From Alkalibacterium sp049389645 (GTDB lineage: Bacteria; Bacillota; Bacilli; Lactobacillales; Carnobacteriaceae_A): a stretch of 64,000 nucleotides of DNA. Location: positions 1,178,001 to 1,242,000 of the forward strand of contig NZ_CP186540.1 in the NCBI RefSeq assembly GCF_049389645.1, in the 5' to 3' direction. The notes below the pieces were generated by a model that searched no databases, had not been told where the DNA came from, and saw only the letters and a list, made by a program, of their open reading frames with translations. This document shows positions 9,131 to 19,000 of this stretch, piece by piece (the first letter of the stretch is position 1; each line of letters starts with the position of its first letter). The translations under genes and the position numbers were made by a program.

Positions 9131-9211
9131 TTTTCTTAGAAAGAAATGAATTTACAAGGGACATTGTGTGATGATAAGTAGTGGTTTAAATATGTAAGAT
9201 AAAGAATAAAA

Positions 9212-9251
9212 AAATGTAAGCATATTGGCAACAACCAATATGCTTACATTT
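9212..9251 (-). terminator. terminator of the VOC gene
   Basis: A perfect 17-bp stem (9212-9228 with 9235-9251, loop CAACAA) lies just after the stop of the minus-strand VOC gene. Read on the minus strand it is followed by a run of T (the complement of the A-rich stretch before 9212). Confidence 0.9.
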
Positions 9252-9266
9252 AAATTATTCAAAATA

Positions 9267-9647
9267 TTATTTTGCGCGCTTTGCTTCAATTCGATAGCCA
9301 TCAGGGTCCGTCACAAAGAAATAACTTGGTGTACCGCCTGAAAGTCCTTTTAACTCACCTGTCTTGTAATCAGAAGCTTTACATACTTCATGCATTTTTT
9401 CTAAGTCACTGACAGTCACACCTAAATGACTGAAGCCATTTCCTACATCATATGGCTCAGCATCGTAATTGTAAGTGAGTTCAATTTGTACAGAAGAGCC
9501 GGGAGAATTCAGATAAACTAAATCAAACTTATTTTCAGGGAATTTTCTGTGGCTGGCAACTTCAAAATCGAATAAATTAGTGTAAAAGTCTAAAGTAGCA
9601 TCAATATCTCTGACGCGCAGGCAAATCTCAACTAGTTCTTGGTTCAT
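9267..9647 (-). CDS. VOC-family protein (glyoxalase I-like)
   Basis: Vicinal oxygen chelate superfamily protein of 126 residues with one complete glyoxalase/bleomycin-resistance domain made of two beta-alpha-beta-beta-beta units. The N-terminal ELVEICLRVRDIDATLDFY and the C-terminal FFVTDPDGYRIEA are typical of lactoylglutathione lyase-like proteins; the Glu of RIEA is a usual metal ligand. I chose the ATG at 9647, with GGAGGAT a proper distance upstream; an in-frame TTG at 9662 overlaps that site. Substrate cannot be read: glyoxalase I activity and thiol-lyase activity towards other compounds both remain possible. It is a single-gene unit with its own terminator. Confidence 0.82.
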   Translation of the reverse strand: MNQELVEICLRVRDIDATLDFYTNLFDFEVASHRKFPENKFDLVYLNSPGSSVQIELTYNYDAEPYDVGNGFSHLGVTVSDLEKMHEVCKASDYKTGELKGLSGGTPSYFFVTDPDGYRIEAKRAK

Positions 9648-10181
9648 AATATCATCCTCCAATAGTTTCTTGTTTTATTCTAGCATAAAAAGGACATATA
9701 GGCATTTTATTCAGCCCTATGTTATCTTCTATAGTGCTTCTAATAGATCAATAGGCAAAAAGCACAGAGGTTATTATAGTAGTAGAGGGACCCGTACCAT
9801 AAATAGCGGAGGTCATTTTTTGAAGGGAATAGCGGTTTGAAGGTGTTCCTGACGAGATGTGTGGTAGGGACAGAAGCATAAAGAAATAAGCATAGGTAGA
9901 AACCTTGTATTAAAGGGTTTACTGCTTTTTGTTTTTGCTTCAATTCGTTGAACGGCAATACGTTTTTTAAAGGAGGAACAAAGGTAAATCCTCCTTTAAA
10001 CTAGAGATTTCAGCAACAACAAATTTTTTGAAGCGATAAAAGCGTTTATTGATGCGAATCAGAATGGTATACTCTAGACCGTGGAAGAGTCATCATGAAG
10101 ATTCTGCGCATTTTTAGAAAAACAGTAATCCGTTTGAAATCCGTTATAATAATTTAACGAAGAAATAGAAAGCAGGAAAAT
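9648..10181. other. 534-base non-coding gap before the helicase gene
   Basis: No credible gene. A 72-codon open frame on the minus strand (9740-9958) has no ribosome binding site and unlikely composition. A degenerate copy of the hairpin repeat lies at about 9775-9815 (core GGGACCCGTACCATAAATA). A TATAAT at 10145-10150, 32 bases before the helicase start, is the best promoter candidate, but no good -35 hexamer stands 16-18 bases upstream. The long leader is in keeping with the cold-regulated DEAD-box genes of other Firmicutes, but I see no cold-box sequence I can name. Confidence 0.5.
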
Positions 10182-11639
10182 ATGAATAAGCAATCATTTG
10201 AAACATTTGGGATTAGTCCCGAGATATTAGAAGCACTGAAAAGTTTACGTTACTTCGATCCGACAGCGGTACAGGAAGCAGTCATTCCATTGGCCTTAGA
10301 AAAACAGGACATCATCGTCGAGTCCCAGACGGGTAGTGGCAAGACCGTTGCCTTTGGGATTCCGCTTTGTGAACAAGCAGACTGGGAAGAAAACAAACCG
10401 CAATCCTTGATTTTGGTTCCAACTCGGGAGCTAGCGCTACAAATCAAGGACGATATCATGAATATCGGCCGGTTGAAGCGGATAAAGGTTACTGCGGTAT
10501 TCGGGAAGTCCTCCTTTAAAACACAGAAATCTGAACTGAAACAAAAAAGTCACATTGTTGTCGGTACTCCGGGTCGGATACTGGAGCATTTAAAAGAAGG
10601 CACATTAGTAGTAGATAAAGTCAGCAGCTTAGTTTTAGATGAAGCGGATGAAATGCTCAATATGGGATTTATTGAACAGGTAGAAGAAATTATTGGTTAT
10701 TTACCGAAAGAACGTCAAACGATGCTATTTTCTGCTACCGTGCCACCTCAAATAGATCGTTTAGCCAGTTTTTACATGAGCCCTGACCGCGCTTCTGTCA
10801 GAATGGAAGCATCAGCGGAGAACACGCCTAAGATTATACACTCGTTTATCAATGTGGAAGAAGATTCTAAGGAGAAACTGCTGCTGGATTTATTGACCAT
10901 TGAAAATCCAGATGCCTGCATCATCTTTTGTAACACCAAAGACATGGTAGACGGTGTTGAAAATCATTTGAACAAAGCCGGTTTACCCATCGATAAGCTG
11001 CATGGCGGTATGGATCAAGACGACCGCTTGGCCGTCATGGATGACTTCCGCTCTGGGAAACTCCGTTATTTAGTGGCGACCGATGTTGCTGCTCGTGGGA
11101 TCGACATTGATAATGTGACACACGTCATCAACTATGATGTTCCTTTTGAAAAAGAGAGCTATACGCACCGCACAGGCCGGACAGGTCGAGCAGGCAATAC
11201 GGGACTGGCACTAACGATGGTAAGCAGTAATGACCAAAGACGCTGGCAGGAAACTCGTGACTATGCCTTCGCTGACAACCAGGAGCTTACGGAAGTATTT
11301 GCCCCTAATGAACGCCTGGTCACCCGTGCGAAGACAGCTTTTGAAAAGAAAATAAACGCACGCGTTGCACCGAAAATTGCCCGTAACAAAGAGTTGAATA
11401 AGGACATCACTAAGATTTACTTCAACGGCGGCAAAAAGAAAAAATTGCGCGCTTTTGATTTCGTCGGGACGTTGACGAGTATCAAGGATGTGTCAGCCGA
11501 AGATATCGGCATTATCACGATTCAGGAAAATGTCACCTATATTGAAATATTGAACGGTAAAGGACCCTATGTCATTTCCGAAATGCAAGACCGCACGATT
11601 AAAGGAAAAACGTTGAAAGTCCGTAAAGCACACAAGTAA
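10182..11639 (+). CDS. dbpA: DbpA/YxiN-type ATP-dependent RNA helicase
   Basis: DEAD-box RNA helicase of 485 residues. All core motifs are present: Q-motif region (FETFGISPEILEALKSL), SQTGSGKT, PTRELAL, TPGR, LDEADEM, FSAT and HRTGRTGRAG. After about residue 400 comes the DbpA RNA-binding domain (KIYFNGGKKKKLRAFDFVG to the end), which in E. coli DbpA and Bacillus YxiN binds hairpin 92 of 23S rRNA during large-subunit assembly. Length and architecture match YxiN. It is transcribed alone behind a long untranslated region and followed by an imperfect hairpin at 11775. Confidence 0.9.
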   Translation: MNKQSFETFGISPEILEALKSLRYFDPTAVQEAVIPLALEKQDIIVESQTGSGKTVAFGIPLCEQADWEENKPQSLILVPTRELALQIKDDIMNIGRLKRIKVTAVFGKSSFKTQKSELKQKSHIVVGTPGRILEHLKEGTLVVDKVSSLVLDEADEMLNMGFIEQVEEIIGYLPKERQTMLFSATVPPQIDRLASFYMSPDRASVRMEASAENTPKIIHSFINVEEDSKEKLLLDLLTIENPDACIIFCNTKDMVDGVENHLNKAGLPIDKLHGGMDQDDRLAVMDDFRSGKLRYLVATDVAARGIDIDNVTHVINYDVPFEKESYTHRTGRTGRAGNTGLALTMVSSNDQRRWQETRDYAFADNQELTEVFAPNERLVTRAKTAFEKKINARVAPKIARNKELNKDITKIYFNGGKKKKLRAFDFVGTLTSIKDVSAEDIGIITIQENVTYIEILNGKGPYVISEMQDRTIKGKTLKVRKAHK

Positions 11640-11774
11640 AATAGAAGAGTAATTTGATACTTGAGACTATCTATAAGGGGGATAACAAAGTAACAGAACC
11701 TATCCATTCAGAAAATAGATAAGATATTTCAAGTTTTGTTCTTAATTTTAAAAAAAGGCAACTAGGACTAATTA

Positions 11775-11828
11775 AATAATACCCTTCATAAGTTGAAATG
11801 TTCATTCTAACTTATGGAGAGTATTATT
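11775..11828. repeat. 20-bp imperfect inverted repeat downstream of dbpA
   Basis: Arms 11775-11794 (starting AATAATACCC) and 11809-11828 pair with two mismatches around a 14-base loop. The right arm runs into TATTATTATCCC, with no true T-run. It may act as a weak terminator for dbpA, or be the footprint of a lost miniature element. It sits in the 329-base gap before degV. The best degV promoter candidate there is TATAAT at 11906-11911, without a clear -35. Confidence 0.45.
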
Positions 11829-11968
11829 ATTATCCCAGTAGTAGGATTTCTTGACATTGTTACCCTTATTTATAAATTTAAGTGTTTTATTGTCTTAAAA
11901 TACAGTATAATTAATGTACAAAAGTCCTCGAGTGTTTAACAGGGATTAGGTATTGGGGGAAATCAAAA

Positions 11969-12841
11969 ATGATTAAAATTATGGCTGATTCAACTTGTGA
12001 TTTATCGCAAGAAATCGTGGAACGATATAATATTGGACTGGCACCTTTAAACATTGAAATTGAAGGCGTTAACTATCGCGATAAAGTGGATATAACTTCG
12101 GATCAGTTTTTTGAACGACTACCTGAAATGAAAGTGTTACCTAAGACGGGAGCACCTAGTCCTGAAGCCTATTCAGCAATTATCGAGGAAGGCATAGCAG
12201 AAGGCTATACCGAATTCTTATGTATTTGTATGTCGAGTGGAACGAGCGCCTCTTACCAGGCTGCAGAAATCGCAAGAGATTCATTTTATGACAATCATGA
12301 AGAAACAGAAGTGAAAATTCATGTCGTAGATTCTTTGTCAATGAGTCATGGGAGTGGCTGGTTAATCCTGAAATCTGCACAATTACTTGAAGAAGGCTAT
12401 ACATTTGAAGAATTAGTTACTTTCAGTGAAACTCATAAAAAACGAGTGAAACACTTTTTATGTGTGGACGATTTACACAATTTAACTAAAAGTGGTCGTA
12501 TCTCAAATGTTGGTGCATTTATTGGAAGTTTGCTGCGCGTAAAACCAATTATGTCCATGAAAGATACGAAAGGTGCAATCATTGCGAAAGTAAGAGGCAC
12601 CAAGAAAGCGCTGAAATATTATGCTGAAGAATTTCAGAAACGTTATGACCCTGAGTGGACAAATTTCATTATTATCGGGTATTCGAATGATCAGAGTATT
12701 GCAAATGAACTTAAAGAAAGAATCGAGCTGCAAACAGATTTTTCAGGAAACATTTATATAATGCAAATGGGCGTTGCAGTGGGGACACATGTAGGTCTAG
12801 GCGGCTTATCATTGTTCTTTATGGAAAAAGAAAATATGTAA
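11969..12841 (+). CDS. DegV-family fatty-acid-binding protein
   Basis: DegV protein of 290 residues, the usual length. Markers are IMADSTCDLSQEI at the N-terminus, TGAPSPEAY around residue 55, CMSSGTSASYQAA, and the C-terminal VGTHVGLGGLSLFF. In Gram-positive bacteria these proteins (FakB type) hold a fatty acid for phosphorylation by FakA; no fakA is in this window. It is monocistronic with its own terminator. A scrap matching its last dozen residues occurs at about 21890, evidence of a lost paralogue. Because the organism also carries a beta-oxidation locus, a link to exogenous fatty-acid use is possible, but that is inference. Confidence 0.9.
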   Translation: MIKIMADSTCDLSQEIVERYNIGLAPLNIEIEGVNYRDKVDITSDQFFERLPEMKVLPKTGAPSPEAYSAIIEEGIAEGYTEFLCICMSSGTSASYQAAEIARDSFYDNHEETEVKIHVVDSLSMSHGSGWLILKSAQLLEEGYTFEELVTFSETHKKRVKHFLCVDDLHNLTKSGRISNVGAFIGSLLRVKPIMSMKDTKGAIIAKVRGTKKALKYYAEEFQKRYDPEWTNFIIIGYSNDQSIANELKERIELQTDFSGNIYIMQMGVAVGTHVGLGGLSLFFMEKENM

Positions 12842-12850
12842 ATAAATGTG

Positions 12851-12885
12851 AGTCCTTCAGGATAATTCCTGAAGGCTTTTTTCTT
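12851..12885 (+). terminator. terminator after degV
   Basis: Stem CCTTCAGGA (12854-12862) with TCCTGAAGG (12867-12875), tetraloop TAAT, then CTTTTTTCTTCTCTT. Confidence 0.92.
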
Positions 12886-12999
12886 CTCTTGAGTGACGAT
12901 AAGGACGTCATTTTGGGTGAGTGGATGTTGATTATTTGGGTTTAGAAATAGAGCAGAGTATACTAAAAACAAGCAAACTAAAAAGATAATATCGATTAA

Positions 13000-13044
13000 A
13001 AACCTCATTGTCAATGATACGCAGAACCGTATCATAAGTAGCAA
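13000..13044. repeat. dispersed hairpin repeat, copy B (best copy)
   Basis: AAACCTCATTG lead, then a perfect 8-bp hairpin ATGATACG-CAGAAC-CGTATCAT (13014-13035) and a short tail. It is the clearest member of the family described under copy A. It lies in the 12842-13655 gap, where I see no strong gene. Confidence 0.62.
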
Positions 13045-13244
13045 TATAATAAGCTGAAAAGTAATAGAATTGTAGTATGTTAAAAATCAAAAAATCCTGT
13101 CTCTTATGCTATTTATAGGTGGCTATAAAGTATCAAGTTTACCATGACACTGTAGGTTTTTTGCTTATTTTAAAAAATGACAAATATATCTTTATTAAAT
13201 ATAAGTATAACGATTTTTAAAATGGTATAGTTGTTCTATATATT

Positions 13245-13463
13245 ATGGCATTTAGCAAGGTTCGAAAATATTACAAGCAGTATAACAGATTGAATCAGCC
13301 TTTTATGTGTTTGAAAAAATATATACTGGAGTCTAAACTATCATCTCAACTCATAGAAAATATAACAGCTATTGTAGAAAAAATAGCTAAAAAGTGTAAT
13401 ACAGAGTATGTAAATAAACTAATTAACTCGTTGTTACCATTAATGTTCAAAGCAAAAGTATAA
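13245..13463 (+). CDS. small hypothetical protein
   Basis: Open frame of 72 codons starting on ATG, predicted to be helical and basic, with MCLKKYILES and TAIVEKIAKKCNTEYVNKLINSLLP. I do not recognise it. There is no convincing ribosome binding site, which argues against it. A TATAGTTGTTCTATATATTAT stretch directly upstream could hold a promoter, and an imperfect hairpin follows at 13493, so a short transcription unit is conceivable. It could also be chance in an AT-rich gap. Confidence 0.3.
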   Translation: MAFSKVRKYYKQYNRLNQPFMCLKKYILESKLSSQLIENITAIVEKIAKKCNTEYVNKLINSLLPLMFKAKV

Positions 13464-13492
13464 AGTACTAAACAGGCAAAGAAACCTGACAA

Positions 13493-13532
13493 AAGAGCAA
13501 GACAATCCACAGTATTTGGTAGTCTTGTTCTT
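13493..13532 (+). terminator. possible terminator after small hypothetical gene
   Basis: AAGAGCAAGAC (13493-13503) pairs with GTCTTGTTCTT (13522-13532) with one G-U pair, loop of 18, and no long T-run. Weak. Confidence 0.4.
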
Positions 13533-13655
13533 CATGAATAGAACTAAAAACTAATTTAGACGTACTACGGGGACCTATCAAAATTGATGATAAAAATTAT
13601 GGAAATTGTAATTTAAAGGGGAAATAAGCTCATGGAATAAGGAGGAGCAAAAGAC

Positions 13656-14285
13656 ATGGTGGATTTTGAAAAAAAGCCTGAAAGGGTACACCTCATTCTT
13701 TTGGCGTTAGTCGTTGTTGCCTATATTTTCTCGGCTATCAATCCCGTTGATCGCTTAGCCTGGTTTGGTCAAATGACGTCAGCGGTCTTACTCGTGCTTT
13801 TACTCGTTGCTATTTACCATCGTTTTCGTTTCAGTACATTCGTCTATGTGATGGTATTTTTGCATGTCTTGTTATTGTTATACGGTGCTCATTATACATA
13901 TTCCAATAACCCTTTATTCAATTATTTTCAAGAGCAGTTCGATTGGCAGCGAAATCATTTCGACCGTTTGGGGCATTTTGCCCAAGGATTTGTACCGGCC
14001 TTTTTGCTCAAAGAATTTTTTGTTCGTGCTGGTTATGTAAAAAAGGGAAAGGTTATGTGGTTGATCGTAATCCTGTCCTGTCTTGGTTTAAGCGCAGCCT
14101 ATGAGCTGATTGAGTTTGCCCTTGTCAAAATTTTGGCTGTACCCACTGATTTAGTTATGGGAACACAAGGAGACTATTTTGACACCCATTGGGATATGCT
14201 GTGGGCATTGATTGGTGCAAGCATAGCTACTATTATTTTTGGGACATTTCATGATAAACAGATGGCAAAGATGGAAAAAAACTAA
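13656..14285 (+). CDS. DUF2238 membrane protein (YjdF-like)
   Basis: Integral membrane protein of 209 residues with about five or six hydrophobic segments. It carries the conserved features of the DUF2238/YjdF family: GAHYTYSNNPLFNYF, RNHFDRLGHFAQGF, the in-membrane AAYELIEF, and a late TQGDYFDTHWDMLWA. The conserved His, Arg, Glu and Asp residues at the membrane face suggest an enzyme or an ion-coupled function, but none is established for the family. GGAGGAG stands before the ATG. It appears to be transcribed alone; neighbours give no hint of role. Confidence 0.85.
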   Translation: MVDFEKKPERVHLILLALVVVAYIFSAINPVDRLAWFGQMTSAVLLVLLLVAIYHRFRFSTFVYVMVFLHVLLLLYGAHYTYSNNPLFNYFQEQFDWQRNHFDRLGHFAQGFVPAFLLKEFFVRAGYVKKGKVMWLIVILSCLGLSAAYELIEFALVKILAVPTDLVMGTQGDYFDTHWDMLWALIGASIATIIFGTFHDKQMAKMEKN

Positions 14286-14360
14286 ATTAAGGGTAGAGAT
14301 TCCAAATAAATATATGTATCAATAGTGAATGGAATTATAGATGAATAACCGCAGGAGTAC

Positions 14361-14381
14361 ATGATAATAGAGCCTTATCAT
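14361..14381. repeat. dispersed hairpin repeat, copy E (weak)
   Basis: ATGATAA-TAGAGCC-TTATCAT followed by AAATGAATGAGGTCA. Same layout as copies A and B, but the CCGTA core is changed to CTTA. It lies in the 14286-14648 gap. Confidence 0.4.
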
Positions 14382-14554
14382 AAATGAATGAGGTCAATAA
14401 GCTAATATCCACGAGTCATAACAGTACAAGTAAAATAATCAAGCTATAAAAATCGGTTTAATCGTTAAATGTCATATAATACAATAGATTTAATATGACG
14501 ATTAAAATCTGAGAATCCAAGGGAATGATGTCTGCTGTATGGATGCACTTTGCT

Positions 14555-14589
14555 TATGTCTGATTGGAGAGGTTCTCCAGTCAGACATA
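14555..14589. promoter_or_regulatory. 16-bp inverted repeat upstream of the LacI gene
   Basis: Arms 14555-14570 (TATGTCTGATTGGAGA) and 14574-14589 pair with a single G-U, loop of three, 60 bases before the LacI-family start. With no T-run it is not a classical terminator. It could be an RNA structure in the leader or an operator. Nothing else in 14286-14648 looks functional apart from repeat copy E. Confidence 0.4.
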
Positions 14590-14648
14590 TTCAACTGTCA
14601 TAATGAAGCTTTGATCAGAAGACTTGGGAGCTGATTCAGGAGGAAAAA

Positions 14649-15677
14649 ATGGATACTAATGATATTGCAAAACTCGCAAACGTTTCGAGAAAAACGGTCC
14701 AGCGGGTACTGAACGACTCTTCTCAAGTGAAGAAAGAAACGCGTGAGCGTATCCACAGGATCATGGACGAGCATAATTATTACCCAAATGTCTCAGCAAG
14801 GCGCTTGGCGAAAAACAAAACACAAACGCTCGGCCTATTTATTATTCAAGATCCAGAATTAGATAATATATATGCAGATAATTTCTTTTACAGTTCGGTA
14901 ATCAGTCAGATGATCACTTCCGCTGGAGATCGTGGCTACAATATGCTGGTAACTACCGCGTCGGTCGAGAATACCGCCCCCATTTTGAAACTTTACAGGG
15001 AGAAAAGCATTGATGCGGGGATGATTATCAGCTGGTCGAATGTCCAGCACACAGTAGATAAAATCAGAGAATATGGCTATGCAGTCGGGGTGTTCGATCA
15101 GAACAACCTCTCTTCAAGCCAGCAGGACATCGCTGTTCCTAAACTGTTGAACAAGGAATCAGCTTTTTTGGCGACGGATTATTTGATCCAGCTCGGGCAT
15201 GAGAAAATCGGAGTCATTACCGGCGAAGAAACAAACCGGGCTGCAACTGAACGTTTGGAAGGATACAAAGAGGCTCTTAAAAGCGCAGACCTTACAGCAG
15301 GACCTTTTTTTTACGGGACATTTGTCGAGAAGTCTGGCTATGATGCAGTTATGGAATGGACTGAGAAAGGAAAGCTCCCGACAGCTATCGTTTGTTCGAA
15401 CGATGAGGTTGCAATCGGCGCATTGAAAGCATTGAGTGAGCAGGGAATCAAGGTTCCGCAGCAAGTGTCATTGATTGGCTTTGACAATATTCGGCTGACC
15501 CAATACACGAATCCTCCATTAACGACTATGCATGTACCAAGAGTAGAGATGGCTGATTATCTGGTGGAGCAAATGATCGGTCAGTTTGAACGGGGGATTC
15601 CAGCTACTGAAAAATTATTCAAAGCATCATTGGTTGAACGCCAATCCTGCGCAGCACCGGTAGGTAAAGAACGATAA
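14649..15677 (+). CDS. LacI-family transcriptional regulator
   Basis: LacI/GalR regulator of 342 residues. The N-terminal helix-turn-helix (DIAKLANVSRKTVQRVLND, about residues 4-22) is followed by the hinge helix SARRLAK and a periplasmic-binding-protein-like sugar domain with PTAIVCSNDEVAIGALKAL and VSLIGFDNIRLTQYTNPPL. AGGAGG stands six bases before the ATG. It lies directly upstream of the secreted GH16 glucanase gene in the same direction with its own terminator between, so it most likely controls the response to beta-1,3-glucan products. I do not see a convincing palindromic operator next to the glucanase start. Confidence 0.88.
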   Translation: MDTNDIAKLANVSRKTVQRVLNDSSQVKKETRERIHRIMDEHNYYPNVSARRLAKNKTQTLGLFIIQDPELDNIYADNFFYSSVISQMITSAGDRGYNMLVTTASVENTAPILKLYREKSIDAGMIISWSNVQHTVDKIREYGYAVGVFDQNNLSSSQQDIAVPKLLNKESAFLATDYLIQLGHEKIGVITGEETNRAATERLEGYKEALKSADLTAGPFFYGTFVEKSGYDAVMEWTEKGKLPTAIVCSNDEVAIGALKALSEQGIKVPQQVSLIGFDNIRLTQYTNPPLTTMHVPRVEMADYLVEQMIGQFERGIPATEKLFKASLVERQSCAAPVGKER

Positions 15678-15724
15678 ATGTGTCTATTTAAGATAATTCT
15701 GACTATAAAATTACATCACTTATT

Positions 15725-15758
15725 AAAAGAGCTTGCTATTACCAGCAAGTTCTTTTAT
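15725..15758 (+). terminator. terminator after the LacI-family gene
   Basis: AAAAGAGCTTGCT (15725-15737) with AGCAAGTTCTTTT (15744-15756), one mismatch, loop ATTACC, ending in TCTTTT. Confidence 0.8.
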
Positions 15759-15841
15759 AGTTAGACCAACAAATGTCCTGCGTAGGACAAACTACGAATT
15801 GGGACTTTAATTGGTGGCTTGCGCGCCAGTATTGAATCGAA

Positions 15842-15855
15842 TGAAAGCGGTGACA
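15842..15855 (+). promoter_or_regulatory. cre-like site upstream of the glucanase gene
   Basis: TGAAAGCGGTGACA matches 12 of 14 positions of the Gram-positive CcpA consensus TGWAARCGYTWNCW. It is about 226 bases before the glucanase start, so it would be functional only if the promoter is far upstream. Candidate only. Confidence 0.3.
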
Positions 15856-15941
15856 TTTGGTCGCTGAAAAGTCATAAAGAATAATTCGATCACTGAATCG
15901 CAAGGTAAGACCGATTTTAAAAGTAAGAAGAGCAGTCAGCG

Positions 15942-16046
15942 TTATGGACGAATCTATTCTCAAAAGAGGATGTGATAAATTATTTGATGGGTGGACCCCA
16001 TCTGAGATAGCTTGGATTTTCTGGGTTTCCAAGAATACTTATTCAT
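15942..16046 (+). pseudogene. possible helix-turn-helix remnant
   Basis: A 34-codon frame ends in LFDGWTPSEIAWIFWVSKNTYS, which resembles the helix-turn-helix of resolvases and small regulators (typical form GxSxxEIAxxLGVSxNTVYR), with Trp in place of small residues. Neither a ribosome binding site nor flanking domains are present. If real, it is a scrap of a mobile or regulatory gene; it may also be chance. It occupies the gap before the glucanase. Confidence 0.25.
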
Positions 16047-16081
16047 GACTGTAATCTAAAAAAATAGGAGTTGAGTTTATA

Positions 16082-19000
16082 TTGTCAAAATCAAAAGTAA
16101 ATAAAATCAGAACGCTCTGTTTAGCTTCCATACTTGTCCTTAATGCGGCAGGTCCTACTGCGTTAAGTGTAAGCGCCAATACCGAGTCGGAAGAATCAGC
16201 GTCTGCTGCGAACTTGCAGACCATTACCTCAATGCAGGCAGCTGGACCGACTACGATCAATGCCGGCTTTGACGGAGGTGTCGGCTTCCAATTTCCGACT
16301 TTCAATAATGGTGCTTCCTTTGATGACGTCGAGGGCGACGTCGATTTACTGGTAAAACAGAACGGTGAGTGGATCTCCATCGACAATAATGCGGCCAGCG
16401 GATGGGTCTACGACGAGAACTTCGGAAACTGGTGGGAAGGTCCCGGTGGTTACTGGTTCAATCCGGTAGAAGAAACGATGCAGCTCAGAGTGGCTTCAAA
16501 AGCAAACACTGAAGTGTTTGTTGAGTATACGTTCAACGTGACACCAGCTGACACTCAAGTGATCACATCGATGGCTCCTGCGGGTCCAACGACCATTGAC
16601 GTCTCACCATCTGGTGGAACTGGGTTTGAGTTTCCAAGATTCAACACCGGCGCAACATTTAAGGACGTTAAGGATGATATAGCCCTTTTCGTGAAGCAGG
16701 GTGACACATGGGTATCGATCGACAACAATGCAGACAGCGGTTGGACCTATGATAATAACTTCGGGAACTGGTGGGAAGGTCCTGGCGGCTACTGGTTTGA
16801 TCCGGTAGAAGAGACGACAAGTGTGAGAGTAGCCTCAAGAACCAATCCCGAGGCATTTGTGGATTATTCATTAAAAGTGACGCTTCCGGTCAGAAATTCA
16901 CACACGATCACGAATTTTGATGGCCGAGCAACTTTTGAAGCGGACAGGAACGGTGCTATCGGTTTACCTTCCCCTAGGATCGATGGGGGTTATGCGACAA
17001 AAAGTGAAGTGGACAACTTCGTCTATGAAGTGAACGTCGACGGCGAATGGGTCAACATACTGGATTCAGCTACGACAGGATTCAGTTACTCTGCCAATGG
17101 CTACAATAGAATGTCCTCTGCTAATCAGTGGGGATACTGGACAGACTATATCTTTGGACTCTGGTTCCAGCCGCTTCAGGAAGACATGGATTTCCGTATA
17201 GGCTATCCCTTGAACGGTGAAAAAGATGGAGATATCGGAGACAACTTCGTTCAGTACAAATTTATCGGGAACCCGGATGCCCACCGCCCGGATGATGTCG
17301 TGATGGATGACATAGAGGTTGGCATGTCTGATGATCCAACGATTGACGGATGGGATCTGGTCTGGAACGATGAGTTTGATGGAGACGAACTGGACGAAAG
17401 CAAGTGGAACTATGATACGGGTTACTATTTGAACGATGACCCGGGAACATGGGGATGGGGTAATAACGAACTTCAACATTACACGGACAGCGAAGAGAAT
17501 GTCTTTTTGGAAGATGGTAAATTGAATATCGTGGCCTTTGAAGATCCGGCTTCTTTTCCGGAAGATCCAGATCGTATCGCACCTTATTCTTCGGGCAAGA
17601 TCACTACAAAGGACAAGTTCACATTCGAGTATGGAAGAATCGACTTTAGCGCGAAGCTCCCTGCAGTTACCGGCGCATGGTCTGCTTTATGGATGATGCC
17701 GAATGATGATGTTTATGGTGGCTGGGCATCTTCAGGTGAGATCGATGTCATGGAAGCTAGAGGACGTGTACCTGAATCGACAAGCGGTGCCACTCACTTT
17801 GGTGGAGAATGGCCAGCAAATACCTATATTGAAGGTAGTCAGACGTTCGAAGATGGTGGAAGGATAGATACGGACTACCATGTCTACAGTCTGATATGGG
17901 AAGAAGATCATCTCAGCTGGTATGTCGATGGAGAATTCTTTTTCAAGGTATCAAAAGAACAATGGTTCTCAGCAGCGGCCAGAGAAAATCCGCTGGCACC
18001 GTTTGACCAGGAATTCTACGTGATCATGAACCTTGCGATCGGTGGATGGTTCGATGGCGGAAGAGTGCCCGATGCAGAAGATTTACCAGCAACGATGCAA
18101 GTTGATTACGTTCGTGTCTACAGTGAACCGGAACCAGTGCAGGTCCCTGTGACCGGCGTCAATCTCAATCGCTCGGAAGTTGAATTGACATCAGATGGTC
18201 AAAGAACAAGTCTTTCAGCAACTGTTTCACCATCAAACGCGACAAACAAAAAGGTGACTTGGTCTTCAAGTGATGAAAGTGTGGCGACAGTAAGTGCGAG
18301 CGGTGTGGTCACTGCGGTAGCAAATGGTACAGCTACAATCACCGTCACGACTGAAGATGGAGAACAAATCGATACAGCGACAGTGGTCATTGATATCATT
18401 CCACAACTGACCTTGGATCAAATGTTCCCGCTGAAGAACGGCACGTTCGGTGATGGGCTTACTCATTGGTCAGCCTGGAACTGGACAGATCACGATGAGT
18501 TTATAAATCAGGTCGAAGTAGTCAAGAGCAAAGCTGAAATCGCAATCCCCGCGTTTGATGCCAGTGGTGCAGGTGCTGAAAAAGATGCGGTACAATTCAA
18601 GCAATCAGGCATCCAGTTGTATGAAAACGAGGAGTATCTAGTTTCCTTCGATGCACATTCAACGATGTCAAGAGAGATGGGATTAGTACTTCAAAATGGT
18701 GAAGCAGAAAGAATGTTTGAGAAAAACCTGTCTCTATCAGAAGAGAGCCAAAGATATACCTATTCATTCAAAGCAACAAGCGATGAAGAGGTTGAGCTGA
18801 ACTTCCTGCTAGGTCAGTATGCTGATTACGGTGAGCATACGGTTACGATCGATAACGTGGCACTGGAAATCAAAAATCCAGCGGTCAACCAAATCAAAAA
18901 CCACTCCTTTACCAATGGAACGACTTCATGGGACATGTTTTCGGACGTGGGCGCATCTTCTGTGGTTATAGATGAAGAGCAGCAGATCACGATTCCGTCA

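Noticed and set aside
9740..9958. Minus-strand 72-codon frame
   Set aside because: No ribosome binding site, unlikely composition, overlaps a hairpin repeat copy.
12754..13044. Minus-strand hydrophobic frame of 96 codons
   Set aside because: Overlaps the degV end and its terminator and has no ribosome binding site.
15739..16032. Minus-strand 97-codon frame in the gap before the glucanase
   Set aside because: No ribosome binding site and no recognisable motif; overlaps the LacI terminator.
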